From assembly GCA_009777005.1 (NCBI GenBank), contig WRMT01000060.1:1-12680 (forward strand): a DNA stretch of 12,680 bases, given 5' to 3'. The translations under genes were made by a program, and so were the position numbers. The number at the start of each line of letters is the position of its first letter. The stretch's first letter is position 1. The DNA comes from Methanobrevibacter sp. GTDB lineage: Archaea > Methanobacteriota > Methanobacteria > Methanobacteriales > Methanobacteriaceae. A model generated the notes under the pieces. That model did no database searches and was not told the DNA's origin. It saw only the letters and a program-made list of their open reading frames with translations. This document shows, piece after piece, positions 1 to 6,770 of this stretch.

Positions 1-84
1 TGTATTCTAAAAATATTGTTTAAAATCTAACTTCTTAAAGAATAAATTTACTAACCCTATATAAATTAAGAAATTTTTAAAAAT

Positions 85-139
85 ATTTTTTTGATACTGT
101 TATTTTTTTGATATTGTTAATAATAATAATAATAATAAT
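85..139. repeat. 17-bp tandem duplication and (TAA)n microsatellite behind dapL
   Basis: ATTTTTTTGATACTGTT (85-101) and ATTTTTTTGATATTGTT (102-118) are head-to-tail copies with one mismatch, followed by seven TAA units (118-139). They lie 21-75 bases beyond the dapL stop. The minus-strand reading has no T tract longer than 5 bases here, so no clear terminator is seen in the window. Confidence 0.75.
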
Positions 140-159
140 CGTTCTGGAAAATTTTATAT

Positions 160-1350
160 TCATGATTTAATTCTATTAATTGCTTCTATTGTATTTTTTC
201 TACTTGCAAATGCAGTTAATCTAAAATATCCTTCTCCATTTGGTCCGAAACCTGAACCTGGTGTCCCCACAATACCTTTTTCATGTAATAACTTGTCAAA
301 GAATTCCCATGATCCTAGATTATCTGGAACTTTAAGCCATATATATGGGGCATTGATTCCTCCAAATACCGTATATCCTGCATTAGCTAAACCTTCTCTA
401 ATTATTCTGGCATTTTCTAAATAATAGCTTATATTATCTTTTATTTCTTTTTGACCCTTATCAGAATAAATAGCTTCAGCTCCTTTTTGAATTATATATG
501 GAACTCCGTTAAATTTTGTAGTTTGTCTTCTATTCCATAGAGAATTAATGGATACCTTTTTTCCAGATTTTGTATAAGCTTTCAATTCTTTTGGTACTAC
601 AGTATATGCACATCTTAATCCTGTAAATCCTGCTGTTTTTGAAAAACTTCTAAATTCTATTGCAACTTCTTTAGCTCTTTCAATTTCATAAATACTGTGA
701 GGTATATTATCTTCAGTTATAAAAGATTCATAAGCTCCATCAAATAATATAATTGATTTATTTTCCAATGCATAGTCTACCCATACTTTAAGTTCTTCCT
801 TTTTAAGAACCTCACCTGTTGGATTATTTGGGGAACAGAGATAAATCATATCTGCTTTTTCTTCAGGTAAGTCAGGTACAAAATTATTTTCAGATGTGGA
901 AGGCATATACACTATTTTTCTTCCTGCCATAATGTTTGTATCTAAGTATACTGGATAAATAGGATCTGTTATTGCTACAGTATTTGCAATAGAAAATATA
1001 TCACCAATATTTCCTGTATCTGATTTTGAACCATCAGATACAAAGATTTCATCTAAAGTCACATTTATTCCTTTTTTTTCATAATCTATTTTAGCTATTC
1101 TTTCTCTTAAAAAATCATATCCTTGTTCTGGTCCATATCCCATTAGTTTATCGACATCACCCATTTCATCCATAGCTGTTTTAACAGCATTTACAACGGT
1201 TGGAACAATTGGTAAAGTTACATCACCTATTCCTAGTTTAATTATTTCTGTTTTTGGATTATTTTCTTGATATTCTTCGATTTTTTTTGCAATTGTAGAA
1301 AATAAATAGCTATTTTCTAATTTTAAATAATTTTCATTAATATTAATCAT
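160..1350 (-). CDS. dapL: LL-diaminopimelate aminotransferase (DapL)
   Basis: PLP-dependent class I/II aminotransferase, 396 residues. By family it converts tetrahydrodipicolinate and glutamate directly to LL-2,6-diaminopimelate and 2-oxoglutarate in the cytoplasm, bypassing the succinylase or acetylase routes. Visible motifs are the N-terminal IKLGIGDVTLP (about residues 37-47), GYGPEQGYDFLR (71-82), the CSPNNPTG turn (172-179), DGAYESF (204-210), the Schiff-base lysine K238 in SFSKTAGFTGLR, and the C-terminal carboxylate-binding arginine R377 in YFRLTAFASR. The length fits the family. The start is decided by a perfect GGAGGTGA Shine-Dalgarno at 1357-1364, 6 bases before the ATG and inside the end of dapF. 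The ATG overlaps the dapF TGA as ATGA, so the two genes should be co-transcribed and translationally coupled. The pairing with the epimerase makes this assignment stronger than for a generic aminotransferase. Pseudomurein-containing methanogens are known to use this enzyme for lysine. Confidence 0.95.
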   Translation of the reverse strand: MININENYLKLENSYLFSTIAKKIEEYQENNPKTEIIKLGIGDVTLPIVPTVVNAVKTAMDEMGDVDKLMGYGPEQGYDFLRERIAKIDYEKKGINVTLDEIFVSDGSKSDTGNIGDIFSIANTVAITDPIYPVYLDTNIMAGRKIVYMPSTSENNFVPDLPEEKADMIYLCSPNNPTGEVLKKEELKVWVDYALENKSIILFDGAYESFITEDNIPHSIYEIERAKEVAIEFRSFSKTAGFTGLRCAYTVVPKELKAYTKSGKKVSINSLWNRRQTTKFNGVPYIIQKGAEAIYSDKGQKEIKDNISYYLENARIIREGLANAGYTVFGGINAPYIWLKVPDNLGSWEFFDKLLHEKGIVGTPGSGFGPNGEGYFRLTAFASRKNTIEAINRIKS

Positions 1351-2201
1351 ATCAACTCACCTCCTATTTCCTCTACAAGTTCTCCTTCAAAGACAGTAAC
1401 TGCAGGTCCTGTCATATATACATGATTATTTTCATTATTCCATTCTATATTTAAAACTCCACCTAATAATTCTACATTTACCTTTCTCTTGGTTAATCCA
1501 TTTAGTATGCATGCAACTGTTGTAGCACATGCTCCAGTACCACAAGCTAATGTTTCTCCAGTTCCTCTTTCCCAAACTCTCATTTTAACATTTGATTCAT
1601 CAATTACTTTAACAAACTCAATATTACATCTTTTAGGGAAATGATTGTCTATTTCTAAAATAGAACCATATCCTTTAACATCAAAATTTTTAATATCATC
1701 AATAAATGTTATTGCATGAGGATTTCCCATAGATACACAGGTGAATGTAAATTCCTTATCTTTAACTTTTAGTTTTAAGTTTTTAACAGGAAATTCATCA
1801 GATATTACAGGTATTAAATTTGAATCTAGTATAGGTTCTCCCATATCTACTTTAACAGTTTTAACCTTTCCATTTTCAAGATTTAATTCTAAAACTTTAA
1901 TTCCAGCTAATGTTTCAATTTTAAGAATTTTATTATCTGTTAAACCTTTATCATAAAGATATTTTCCAACACATCTTATTGCATTTCCACACATTTCAGC
2001 TTCACTACCATCAGGATTAAACATTCTCATCTTAAAGTCAGCAAGATCACTTGCACAAATTAAAACAAGACCATCTGAGCCTACTCCAAAGTGTCTATTA
2101 CTAATAAACTTGGAAACATATGGAATATTTTCTATTTCTCCTTTTGTACAATCGATGTACACATAATCATTTCCAAGTCCTTGCATTTTTGTAAACTTCA
2201 T
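1347..2201 (-). CDS. dapF: Diaminopimelate epimerase (DapF)
   Basis: PLP-independent epimerase, 284 residues, interconverting LL- and meso-diaminopimelate by a two-cysteine acid/base mechanism; meso-DAP is the precursor of lysine. Both catalytic cysteines are present: C71 in AEMCGNAIRC and C220 in LACGTGACATT. Other family motifs are GLGNDYVYID (8-17), NRHFGVGSDGLVL (35-47), FNPDGSEAEM (61-70), SMGNPHAITF (157-166) and VWERGTGETLACG (209-221). The length is normal, with the two-lobed fold implied by the internal repeat around the cysteines. The ATG at 2199-2201 is preceded by GGAGAT (2205-2210) at 3-4 bases spacing. It is the first gene of the dapF-dapL operon and supplies the step directly after DapL. 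Transcription may start at a weak TATA-like site about 40 bases upstream or at the conserved element about 240-300 bases upstream. Confidence 0.96.
   Translation of the reverse strand: MKFTKMQGLGNDYVYIDCTKGEIENIPYVSKFISNRHFGVGSDGLVLICASDLADFKMRMFNPDGSEAEMCGNAIRCVGKYLYDKGLTDNKILKIETLAGIKVLELNLENGKVKTVKVDMGEPILDSNLIPVISDEFPVKNLKLKVKDKEFTFTCVSMGNPHAITFIDDIKNFDVKGYGSILEIDNHFPKRCNIEFVKVIDESNVKMRVWERGTGETLACGTGACATTVACILNGLTKRKVNVELLGGVLNIEWNNENNHVYMTGPAVTVFEGELVEEIGGELI
1357..1364 (-). promoter_or_regulatory. Ribosome binding site of dapL inside dapF
   Basis: Minus-strand GGAGGTGA is a full match to the archaeal 16S anti-Shine-Dalgarno sequence, 6 bases upstream of the dapL ATG. It lies within the last codons of dapF (encoding the Gly-Gly-Glu near the C-terminus). 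With the ATGA stop/start overlap this indicates translational coupling. Confidence 0.9.
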
Positions 2202-2233
2202 TCTATCTCCTAATATTTTATTATTAATCCATT

Positions 2234-2243
2234 GAATAATAAA
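2234..2243 (-). promoter_or_regulatory. Candidate proximal TATA box for dapF-dapL
   Basis: Minus strand TTTATTATTC about 25 bases before the ribosome binding site would give a start point near 2214 and a leader of about 13 bases. In DNA this A/T-rich such matches arise easily, so support is weak; the element at 2443-2509 has a better BRE/TATA match. Confidence 0.25.
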
Positions 2244-2283
2244 GTTTGTGAGAAAAACTCATTTATTTGAATTTAATTGAGTA

Positions 2284-2326
2284 TGAAAACTTTGAAGATT
2301 TTCTTTTATTGCTCCTAAAGTTTTCA
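2284..2326. repeat. 10-bp perfect inverted repeat in dapF upstream region
   Basis: TGAAAACTTT (2284-2293) is the exact reverse complement of AAAGTTTTCA (2317-2326), with a 23-base spacer. It lies 83-125 bases upstream of the dapF start. It could be a leader hairpin if transcription starts at 2443-2509, or an operator. On the minus strand two AGGAGC sequences (about 2311-2315 and 2330-2335) flank the 5' arm but lack a properly spaced ATG. Confidence 0.4.
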
Positions 2327-2442
2327 ACAGCTCCTATTCTTATAAGATTATGTATTTTCTAGGAATATTTTTTCCAATACAAATAGCATAAGCTCAATTA
2401 AGAATTTGAATTTATATTTTTGTAAAAAAAATATTAGTTATA

Positions 2443-2509
2443 GGTAATCGGAATCCTTCTTCCGATATACTTATTTAATTTGTTATTACTTATAAATGTT
2501 TTGGTGATT
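2443..2509 (-). promoter_or_regulatory. Conserved promoter/leader element, copy A (upstream of dapF)
   Basis: Two conserved blocks, 2443-2469 and 2485-2509, match copy B at 5867-5931 in 24 of 27 and 23 of 25 bases. Read on the minus strand, the second block contains CACCAAAACA followed by TTTATAAG (2496-2489), which resembles an archaeal BRE plus TATA box. A start about 25 bases downstream falls near 2467, just where the first block begins. That block forms a perfect 7-bp hairpin, ATCGGAA (2447-2453) with TTCCGAT (2460-2466), around a 6-base loop. A minus-strand T8 tract follows at 2431-2424, so a short transcript or an attenuated leader is possible. dapF begins 242 bases downstream. The promoter reading is inference from motif and position. 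Confidence 0.55.
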
Positions 2510-2899
2510 AGGAGGGAGAATTTCATTTGCCAAAACTATTAAAAAAATTTTCATAAAAAAGTTAAAAACTATAAAATTCACATGCAAAAACTCAATTAGG
2601 GAAAAATCATACAGTATAAACTTTATAACATAAAATAATCCGATAATATTACTTATAGTGAATTGTAAATTTATTCTTATAAAATTAGAATTTTTAATAA
2701 AATTTTTAGAAAAAATATATCCTTTTAAAACTATTTAAATGTTATTTAAGATAACAATTTTTATTAAATTTAAACTTGAAAATTTTAATAATGTTTTTCA
2801 TAAAAATAAATAAATTAATAAATAAAGAGAACATCAAAAACTTTTTTTAAAATCAATAATTACTATTTTTCCAAAAATCATCATATAAAATAAACTTTT

Positions 2900-2906
2900 A
2901 AAAAAA
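2900..2906 (-). terminator. Possible oligo-T terminator of the PEP-binding gene
   Basis: Minus strand T7, 133 bases beyond the TGA stop at 3039, is the first long T tract after the gene. Archaeal termination commonly uses T tracts without a hairpin, but such tracts are frequent in this base composition. Confidence 0.3.
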
Positions 2907-3038
2907 TGGATAAAAAGGGATTAAAATGGATAAAGAGGTTATTATAAGTAAGGTTTTTGGAAATTTTCACTGTATTAATTAAATGATAAATTAGGCAAAG
3001 CACATAAGTTTCCAAGTAATCAGTATAAATTCCTATGA

Positions 3039-5585
3039 TCAACCACAAAGTATCTCTTGACTTGTAATGTCAGAGTACAGTGTAAGATCCTTTGTTTTTG
3101 CAACATGTATTACATTTGCCCATTTTTTTTCTTTGGGTAATAATTCTTCTAGAATGTTTTCTAGGCTAAGGATGTACTCTGTGCGGAATGTCACATCAGT
3201 TTCACCATCAAAAATTGCCACATAGAAAATACCTGATTCTACAATGTCTTGAAAAAAGTGACTGCCAAAAGATACTTCAGGCATTAATCCACCCTGACTG
3301 TATGAAACCTCACAAAGTGCTGTTACATTACATAGTTCACTGAAGTGGACAGGTACTCCTAAAGATGGTGTTGTAGTTCCCCATCTTCCAGGTCCCATCA
3401 GCATGATATTTTTACCTTTTAAATTCTTATTTAACACACCAATGATACGGGCAAGCTGGTATTTTTCACGTTCTTTCAAGGCAAGGTATTCTTGAGCTTT
3501 AACAAAAATTACATAATCCACTGGTATTTTGACGTTGCCTCCCATAAAATTTCCTGTAGAAGAAAAAAATATATTTTCCTCCTTAGGCTTTGGAATATTC
3601 ACTGCTTTTCCTGGAACTTTTGTCTGTAAGGGACGACATTGTAGAAGATTAAATTTATAGTTTCCTTCTGGATTAAAGTTCATCGCAAACTCAATATCAA
3701 CTGGATAATTGTAAGCATTTTCTATTGTGGAAAGAATCCTTTTTGCAAGTGGAGGAAAATCTGTTTCCATAAGGAGTTTTTTAAAGTCTAAAATTTGTGG
3801 CATTGGATCTATTGGACGATTTAATTCACGAAAACGCTCAAGCATGGGAAAATCTATACTGAAGAATATTTCTCTTTCTGTTTTTAAATCTGTAGTGTAA
3901 AAAGAGTCTATAGCTACTTCATCCATTTTATTTTCCTGCAAATTAAGAACATCAACTTTGTGTTGGGAGAATTTTTTTTCATCACCATAGACAACAGGTG
4001 CACCTTTTGTGGGACGGTCGAGAGAAACAATACGTGCGTAATCACCAGATATACGATCAACTGCTCGGGTTCCAAGTCCGAAAACAATTCTCAACATCCC
4101 TGCATCAGGATCCATTTCTTTGTTCCATACATACAAGTTGGTTGAATGACCAACACCAGCTAAATGTGGGAAAAAAAGTTTACCATAGTGATCCCCTGAA
4201 ACACGCTGAACAAGAATAGCCATCTGCTCATCCTTACCAGCAAGACCACGGTTTAGACGGTAAGTAAGTGCATCATCACTCATAGCACTTGCATAAACAG
4301 TACGAACAGCATTTTCAAATTCTTCAAATCTTTCTTCAGGAGATCCTTGATTAGCACAAAAAACACTTTCATATTTGCCAGCAAATGCATTACCAAAGTT
4401 ATCTTCTAAAAGTGAGCTTGATCTTACGATGATGGGTGATTGACCGAAATATTCCATCATCTGGTAGAACTGCTCACGAATCACTTCTGGAAACTTTCCA
4501 TTGAGAAATTTTTCCTGTAATTCATTTGCCAGAGAAAAATAACCTTCTGGTGTTTTTTGTTTACAGCGTAAGTCCCACCAATCATTATATACAATGTAAG
4601 TGTAGAAAATATCAGATCCAAGATAAAATGAGTCATGTGGTTCCCAATGATTTAGCAAATTTTCTCCAAGATCTTTTTCAAGGATTTTTCTTCCTAAAAG
4701 CATACCTACACTTTTACCTCCAATAAAGCCAGTTCCTATTTCACGAAAAGCAATATCAAGAATATCTTGTAGAGTGAAATATTCCATGAAAAGTTCTGTG
4801 ATACGAGGTTCTTTAGCTATAATCAATCTAATCAATAGATGTTTCATCTGTTCTTGTTTTTTTACACTTTCAGTAAGGGCAGTTCTAGCCTGATCAAGGT
4901 TAATTTCCCAGTAATCTCTTGGATGTGTACTTATTCCTATATCAGAAAAAAGAGAAGAAGATTGGGTACTTGAAGTAATAGAAATAGCTTTTTCTCCTTC
5001 TATTAAATGGGGGAAAAACATGGTAGGAGAGTAACGCTCCCAGACTTTAAGTGGGTGAATGTATGTTTTTTTGTCTATACTATAAATATCCAAAAGAAGC
5101 TGAGTTGTCCCACGTATAAGTGCAATTGTAGAATGAGTATGAACTCCCCTTATCAGGGCAAAATAGGCGATTGTATCTAGTACATATAAAAAAGGACATG
5201 TTACACGAAAAAAATTTCCAATCATTAAGTCAGAATACCAGAATTCCAATAATTCGCTTAAACAGTCAAAAACATAAAAGGCTTTAAGCCCTTCTTTCTC
5301 TATAATATTGTGTATTTCAGTGGCAAAACTTTCAAAACCTTTGGAAGGATCAATTTTATAAATCACAGAAGGATCATTTTCATCCATCAGAGGGTCATGA
5401 CTTCCAAAACGGAAATAAACAATCCTGCGTCCATCTTTCTTTGATTTTTCAATAAAAGGACGAACTACCTGTATGTATTCTTCAATGGTCTGTACCTGCC
5501 AAACCACATTATCGCCTATGCGTAACATATCAATTGCCTGATCAAGACCTGTAAGTCCTGTGCTTACTTTATTATCAATTGTCAT
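3039..5585 (-). CDS. PEP/pyruvate-binding (PPDK N-terminal) domain protein with KaiC-like N-terminus
   Basis: 848 residues. Residues about 8-190 resemble a KaiC/RecA-like fold (STGLTGLDQAIDMLRIGDNV, then a Walker B-like FYVFDCLSELLEF at 103-115). The P-loop is gone: no GxxxxGKT where KaiC proteins have it. Residues about 284-655 are an ATP-grasp PPDK_N domain: GGKSVGM (289-295), IVRSSSLLED (386-395), FAGKYESVF (401-409), VFGLGTRAVD (501-510), and IEFAMNF with LLQCRP (631-652). A C-terminal domain follows with GPGRWGTTTPSLGVPV (731-746) and GSHFFQD (774-780), as in bacterial PEP/pyruvate-binding proteins. The phosphohistidine swivel motif (TSHAA/TCHAA) and the PEP-binding TIM barrel are both absent, so it is not a complete PEP synthase or PPDK; its reaction is unknown. 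The ATG at 5583-5585 follows a weak GGGA-type ribosome binding site. G+C is higher (28 of 60 at 4021-4080) and arginine is often CGT, unlike the AGA-using neighbours, suggesting horizontal acquisition. Confidence 0.85.
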   Translation of the reverse strand: MTIDNKVSTGLTGLDQAIDMLRIGDNVVWQVQTIEEYIQVVRPFIEKSKKDGRRIVYFRFGSHDPLMDENDPSVIYKIDPSKGFESFATEIHNIIEKEGLKAFYVFDCLSELLEFWYSDLMIGNFFRVTCPFLYVLDTIAYFALIRGVHTHSTIALIRGTTQLLLDIYSIDKKTYIHPLKVWERYSPTMFFPHLIEGEKAISITSSTQSSSLFSDIGISTHPRDYWEINLDQARTALTESVKKQEQMKHLLIRLIIAKEPRITELFMEYFTLQDILDIAFREIGTGFIGGKSVGMLLGRKILEKDLGENLLNHWEPHDSFYLGSDIFYTYIVYNDWWDLRCKQKTPEGYFSLANELQEKFLNGKFPEVIREQFYQMMEYFGQSPIIVRSSSLLEDNFGNAFAGKYESVFCANQGSPEERFEEFENAVRTVYASAMSDDALTYRLNRGLAGKDEQMAILVQRVSGDHYGKLFFPHLAGVGHSTNLYVWNKEMDPDAGMLRIVFGLGTRAVDRISGDYARIVSLDRPTKGAPVVYGDEKKFSQHKVDVLNLQENKMDEVAIDSFYTTDLKTEREIFFSIDFPMLERFRELNRPIDPMPQILDFKKLLMETDFPPLAKRILSTIENAYNYPVDIEFAMNFNPEGNYKFNLLQCRPLQTKVPGKAVNIPKPKEENIFFSSTGNFMGGNVKIPVDYVIFVKAQEYLALKEREKYQLARIIGVLNKNLKGKNIMLMGPGRWGTTTPSLGVPVHFSELCNVTALCEVSYSQGGLMPEVSFGSHFFQDIVESGIFYVAIFDGETDVTFRTEYILSLENILEELLPKEKKWANVIHVAKTKDLTLYSDITSQEILCG

Positions 5586-5628
5586 TTTTTCCCTGTCCCT
5601 TTTATTTTTTCTTTATTTTCAATTGTTC

Positions 5629-5683
5629 TCACTAGAAGAATAGTGAAGGGAGTGAAATGAACTGTTTCATTAGATACACTCCC
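5629..5683 (-). promoter_or_regulatory. Tandem hairpins in the leader of the PEP-binding gene
   Basis: Hairpin 1: TCACTA (5629-5634) and TAGTGA (5641-5646) form a perfect 6-bp stem with a 6-base loop. Hairpin 2: outer stem GGGAGTG (5648-5654) with CACTCCC (5677-5683), and inner stem AATGAA (5656-5661) with TTCATT (5666-5671), 13 pairs in all around a CTGT loop. They are adjacent, G/C-containing in an A/T-rich setting, and end 44 bases before the start codon. They may be RNA leader structures or protein operators. Confidence 0.5.
5632..5670 (-). other. Possible 12-residue leader peptide upstream of the PEP-binding gene
   Basis: Minus strand ATG (5670-5668) opens a short frame, MKQFISLPSLFF, ending at TAG (5634-5632), 46 bases before the main start. 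GGGAG at 5683-5679 lies 8 bases before this ATG and is a better ribosome binding site than that of the main gene. The ribosome binding site and ATG sit in the 5' arms of one hairpin (5648-5683), and the stop codon sits in the 3' arm of another (5629-5646). Expression is not shown; it could be chance. Confidence 0.25.
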
Positions 5684-5866
5684 AAAAATGTTTATTACAA
5701 TAGTTTTACCAGTACCAATACAATAACATCATTACAGTTTTTTTAGCTATTTTAATAATTTTTACCCAGTTTTCCCTTCTGTAAGGATTTTCTTAAAAGA
5801 TTTTACAGTTCCAAATTTTTTCAATTAAAAAATCTTTTTAATTATCAAAATAAGATTTTCATTATC

Positions 5867-5931
5867 GGTAATCGGAAGCCTTCTTCTGAAATATAATTTT
5901 TTTTTAATTACTTATAAAGATTTTGGTGATT
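5867..5931 (-). promoter_or_regulatory. Conserved promoter/leader element, copy B (upstream of the PEP-binding gene)
   Basis: Second copy of the element at 2443-2509. Block 1 is 5867-5893 and block 2 is 5907-5931, with a 13-base rather than 15-base spacer. On the minus strand CACCAAAATC precedes TTTATAAG (5918-5911), a BRE/TATA-like pair conserved with copy A. The predicted start near 5889 lies at the beginning of GAAGAAGG, C, TTCCGATTACC, conserved with copy A except for one base. The hairpin is nearly kept, with one stem position changed (G-C to G.T as plus-strand RNA, A.C as minus-strand RNA). A minus-strand T6 follows at 5832-5827. The PEP-binding gene starts 282 bases downstream, a position comparable to copy A and dapF. 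Confidence 0.55.
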
Positions 5932-6292
5932 TTGGAAAAATTTTTCTTGAGATGTTAAAAATCAATAGGGATTTAATTAAGGATTTATCAAGTATTCTCT
6001 TTAAAATGTGAAATTTAACATTTAACATAAAAAATAAAAAAATCAGAAAAAATAGCTAAAATAATGTACTTAATATTAAGAAACCTCAAGCACATAAACC
6101 AAAATAAATTACAATAGACCATGAAAAATGTAATATAAAAATTTTTAAACACTTTCTATTTTAATTTATATAATTTGAACAAAAACAATTATTTTAATTT
6201 GGATTCAATGATAATAAACTAATATAAAAATAATCAAGCCCAAAATATAAAACCAAAAAACACTAAAAAGCAAAAATACAAATACACTTTAG

Positions 6293-6417
6293 GAAGAATT
6301 GACAATTGATTTTCATGGAAGAATTAATGAAAAAAAACTTTCATTGACATTTTAAAAAAATAATTATGTGCAAGCCATAAATCAATTTTTTTTAATATTT
6401 TCAATTGATAATTCTTC
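6293..6417. repeat. MITE-like 125-bp segment with terminal inverted repeats
   Basis: The ends 6293-6309 (GAAGAATTGACAATTGA) and 6401-6417 (TCAATTGATAATTCTTC) are inverted copies matching at 15 of 17 positions. Inside, AATGAAA (6326-6332) and TTTCATT (6339-6345) form a 7-bp hairpin. There is no coding capacity. Size and structure resemble a miniature inverted-repeat element, but no clear target-site duplication is visible and no transposase is nearby, so this could also be a long hairpin or operator region. Confidence 0.35.
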
Positions 6418-6479
6418 ATATAATTGAGTTAAATAGAGAATAATAATATATTATTTCATTAATATGCTTAATATAATTA

Positions 6480-6512
6480 ATAAATTATTTAATTTTAATT
6501 TAAATAATTTAT
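6480..6512. repeat. 13-bp perfect A/T inverted repeat upstream of the MFS gene
   Basis: ATAAATTATTTAA (6480-6492) and TTAAATAATTTAT (6500-6512) are perfect inverted copies with a 7-base spacer. A shorter 14-bp palindrome, AATAATATATTATT, lies at 6442-6455. These could be operator sites for an exporter regulator, but A/T-only palindromes are partly expected in this composition. Confidence 0.3.
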
Positions 6513-6552
6513 ATTTTTTAAAATATAATTTATATCTTTAATTAATATTATT

Positions 6553-6740
6553 TTTTAAAAATAAAGAAAAACTTCATTTTTCTTACTTGAAAAAATAAAA
6601 AATTTTAAAAATAAAGAAAAAATTCGTTTTTCTTACTTGAAAAAATAAAAAATTTTTTAAAAATAAATTTAAATTTCGTTTTTCTTACTTGAAAAAATAA
6701 AAAATTCTTTCAAATAAAGAAAAACTTTCTTTTTCAACTT
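6553..6740. repeat. Degenerate 50-52 bp tandem repeats upstream of the MFS gene
   Basis: The core CTTACTTGAAAAAATAAAAA recurs at 6582, 6632 and 6684 (periods 50 and 52), with a decayed copy near 6735. Most units also carry a hairpin AAGAAAAA, 5-base loop, TTTTTCTT: perfect at 6564-6584 and 6614-6634, shortened to 6 bp at 6719-6735, and lost in the third unit. The array ends about 70 bases before the MFS start codon. Confidence 0.65.
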
Positions 6741-6770
6741 AAAAAATTTAAAAAAAATTGATTTTTACTT

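Larger units (their letters stand above)
2202..3038. other. 837-base intergenic region between dapF and the PEP-binding gene
   Basis: No coding region was found on either strand. It contains the candidate dapF promoter, the 10-bp inverted repeat (2284-2326), conserved element copy A (2443-2509), and a 20-bp-period tandem duplication of AAAATGGATAAA at 2903-2940. It also holds a possible oligo-T terminator of the PEP-binding gene at 2900-2906. A plus-strand GGAGGG at 2511-2516 has no ATG after it. The stretch 2520-2900 is A/T-rich with no recognised structure. Confidence 0.7.

Noticed and set aside
1741..1956. 71-codon plus-strand open frame inside dapF
   Set aside because: Antisense shadow; dapF is secure from both catalytic cysteine motifs.
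2259..2327. 22-codon minus-strand frame starting at TTG in the dapF leader, after AGGAG
   Set aside because: The spacing between AGGAG and TTG is only about 3 bases and the start is non-ATG; there is no independent support for a leader peptide.
2436..2515. tRNA or other classic structured RNA in the locally G+C-richer element
   Set aside because: The only stem is 7 bp; there is no cloverleaf, T-loop or CCA-type end.
3960..4726. Plus-strand open frames of 61-73 codons inside the PEP-binding gene
   Set aside because: They are antisense shadows of a long, motif-rich minus-strand gene, with no ribosome binding sites or recognisable domains.
3039..5585. Annotation as phosphoenolpyruvate synthase (ppsA) or PPDK
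   Set aside because: The phosphohistidine swivel motif and the PEP-binding barrel are absent; only the nucleotide-binding domain is shared.
5867..5905. Rho-independent-style plus-strand terminator (hairpin then T9) in copy B
   Set aside because: Copy A lacks the T run after the same hairpin and no plus-strand gene ends here, so conservation fits the minus-strand promoter/leader reading better.
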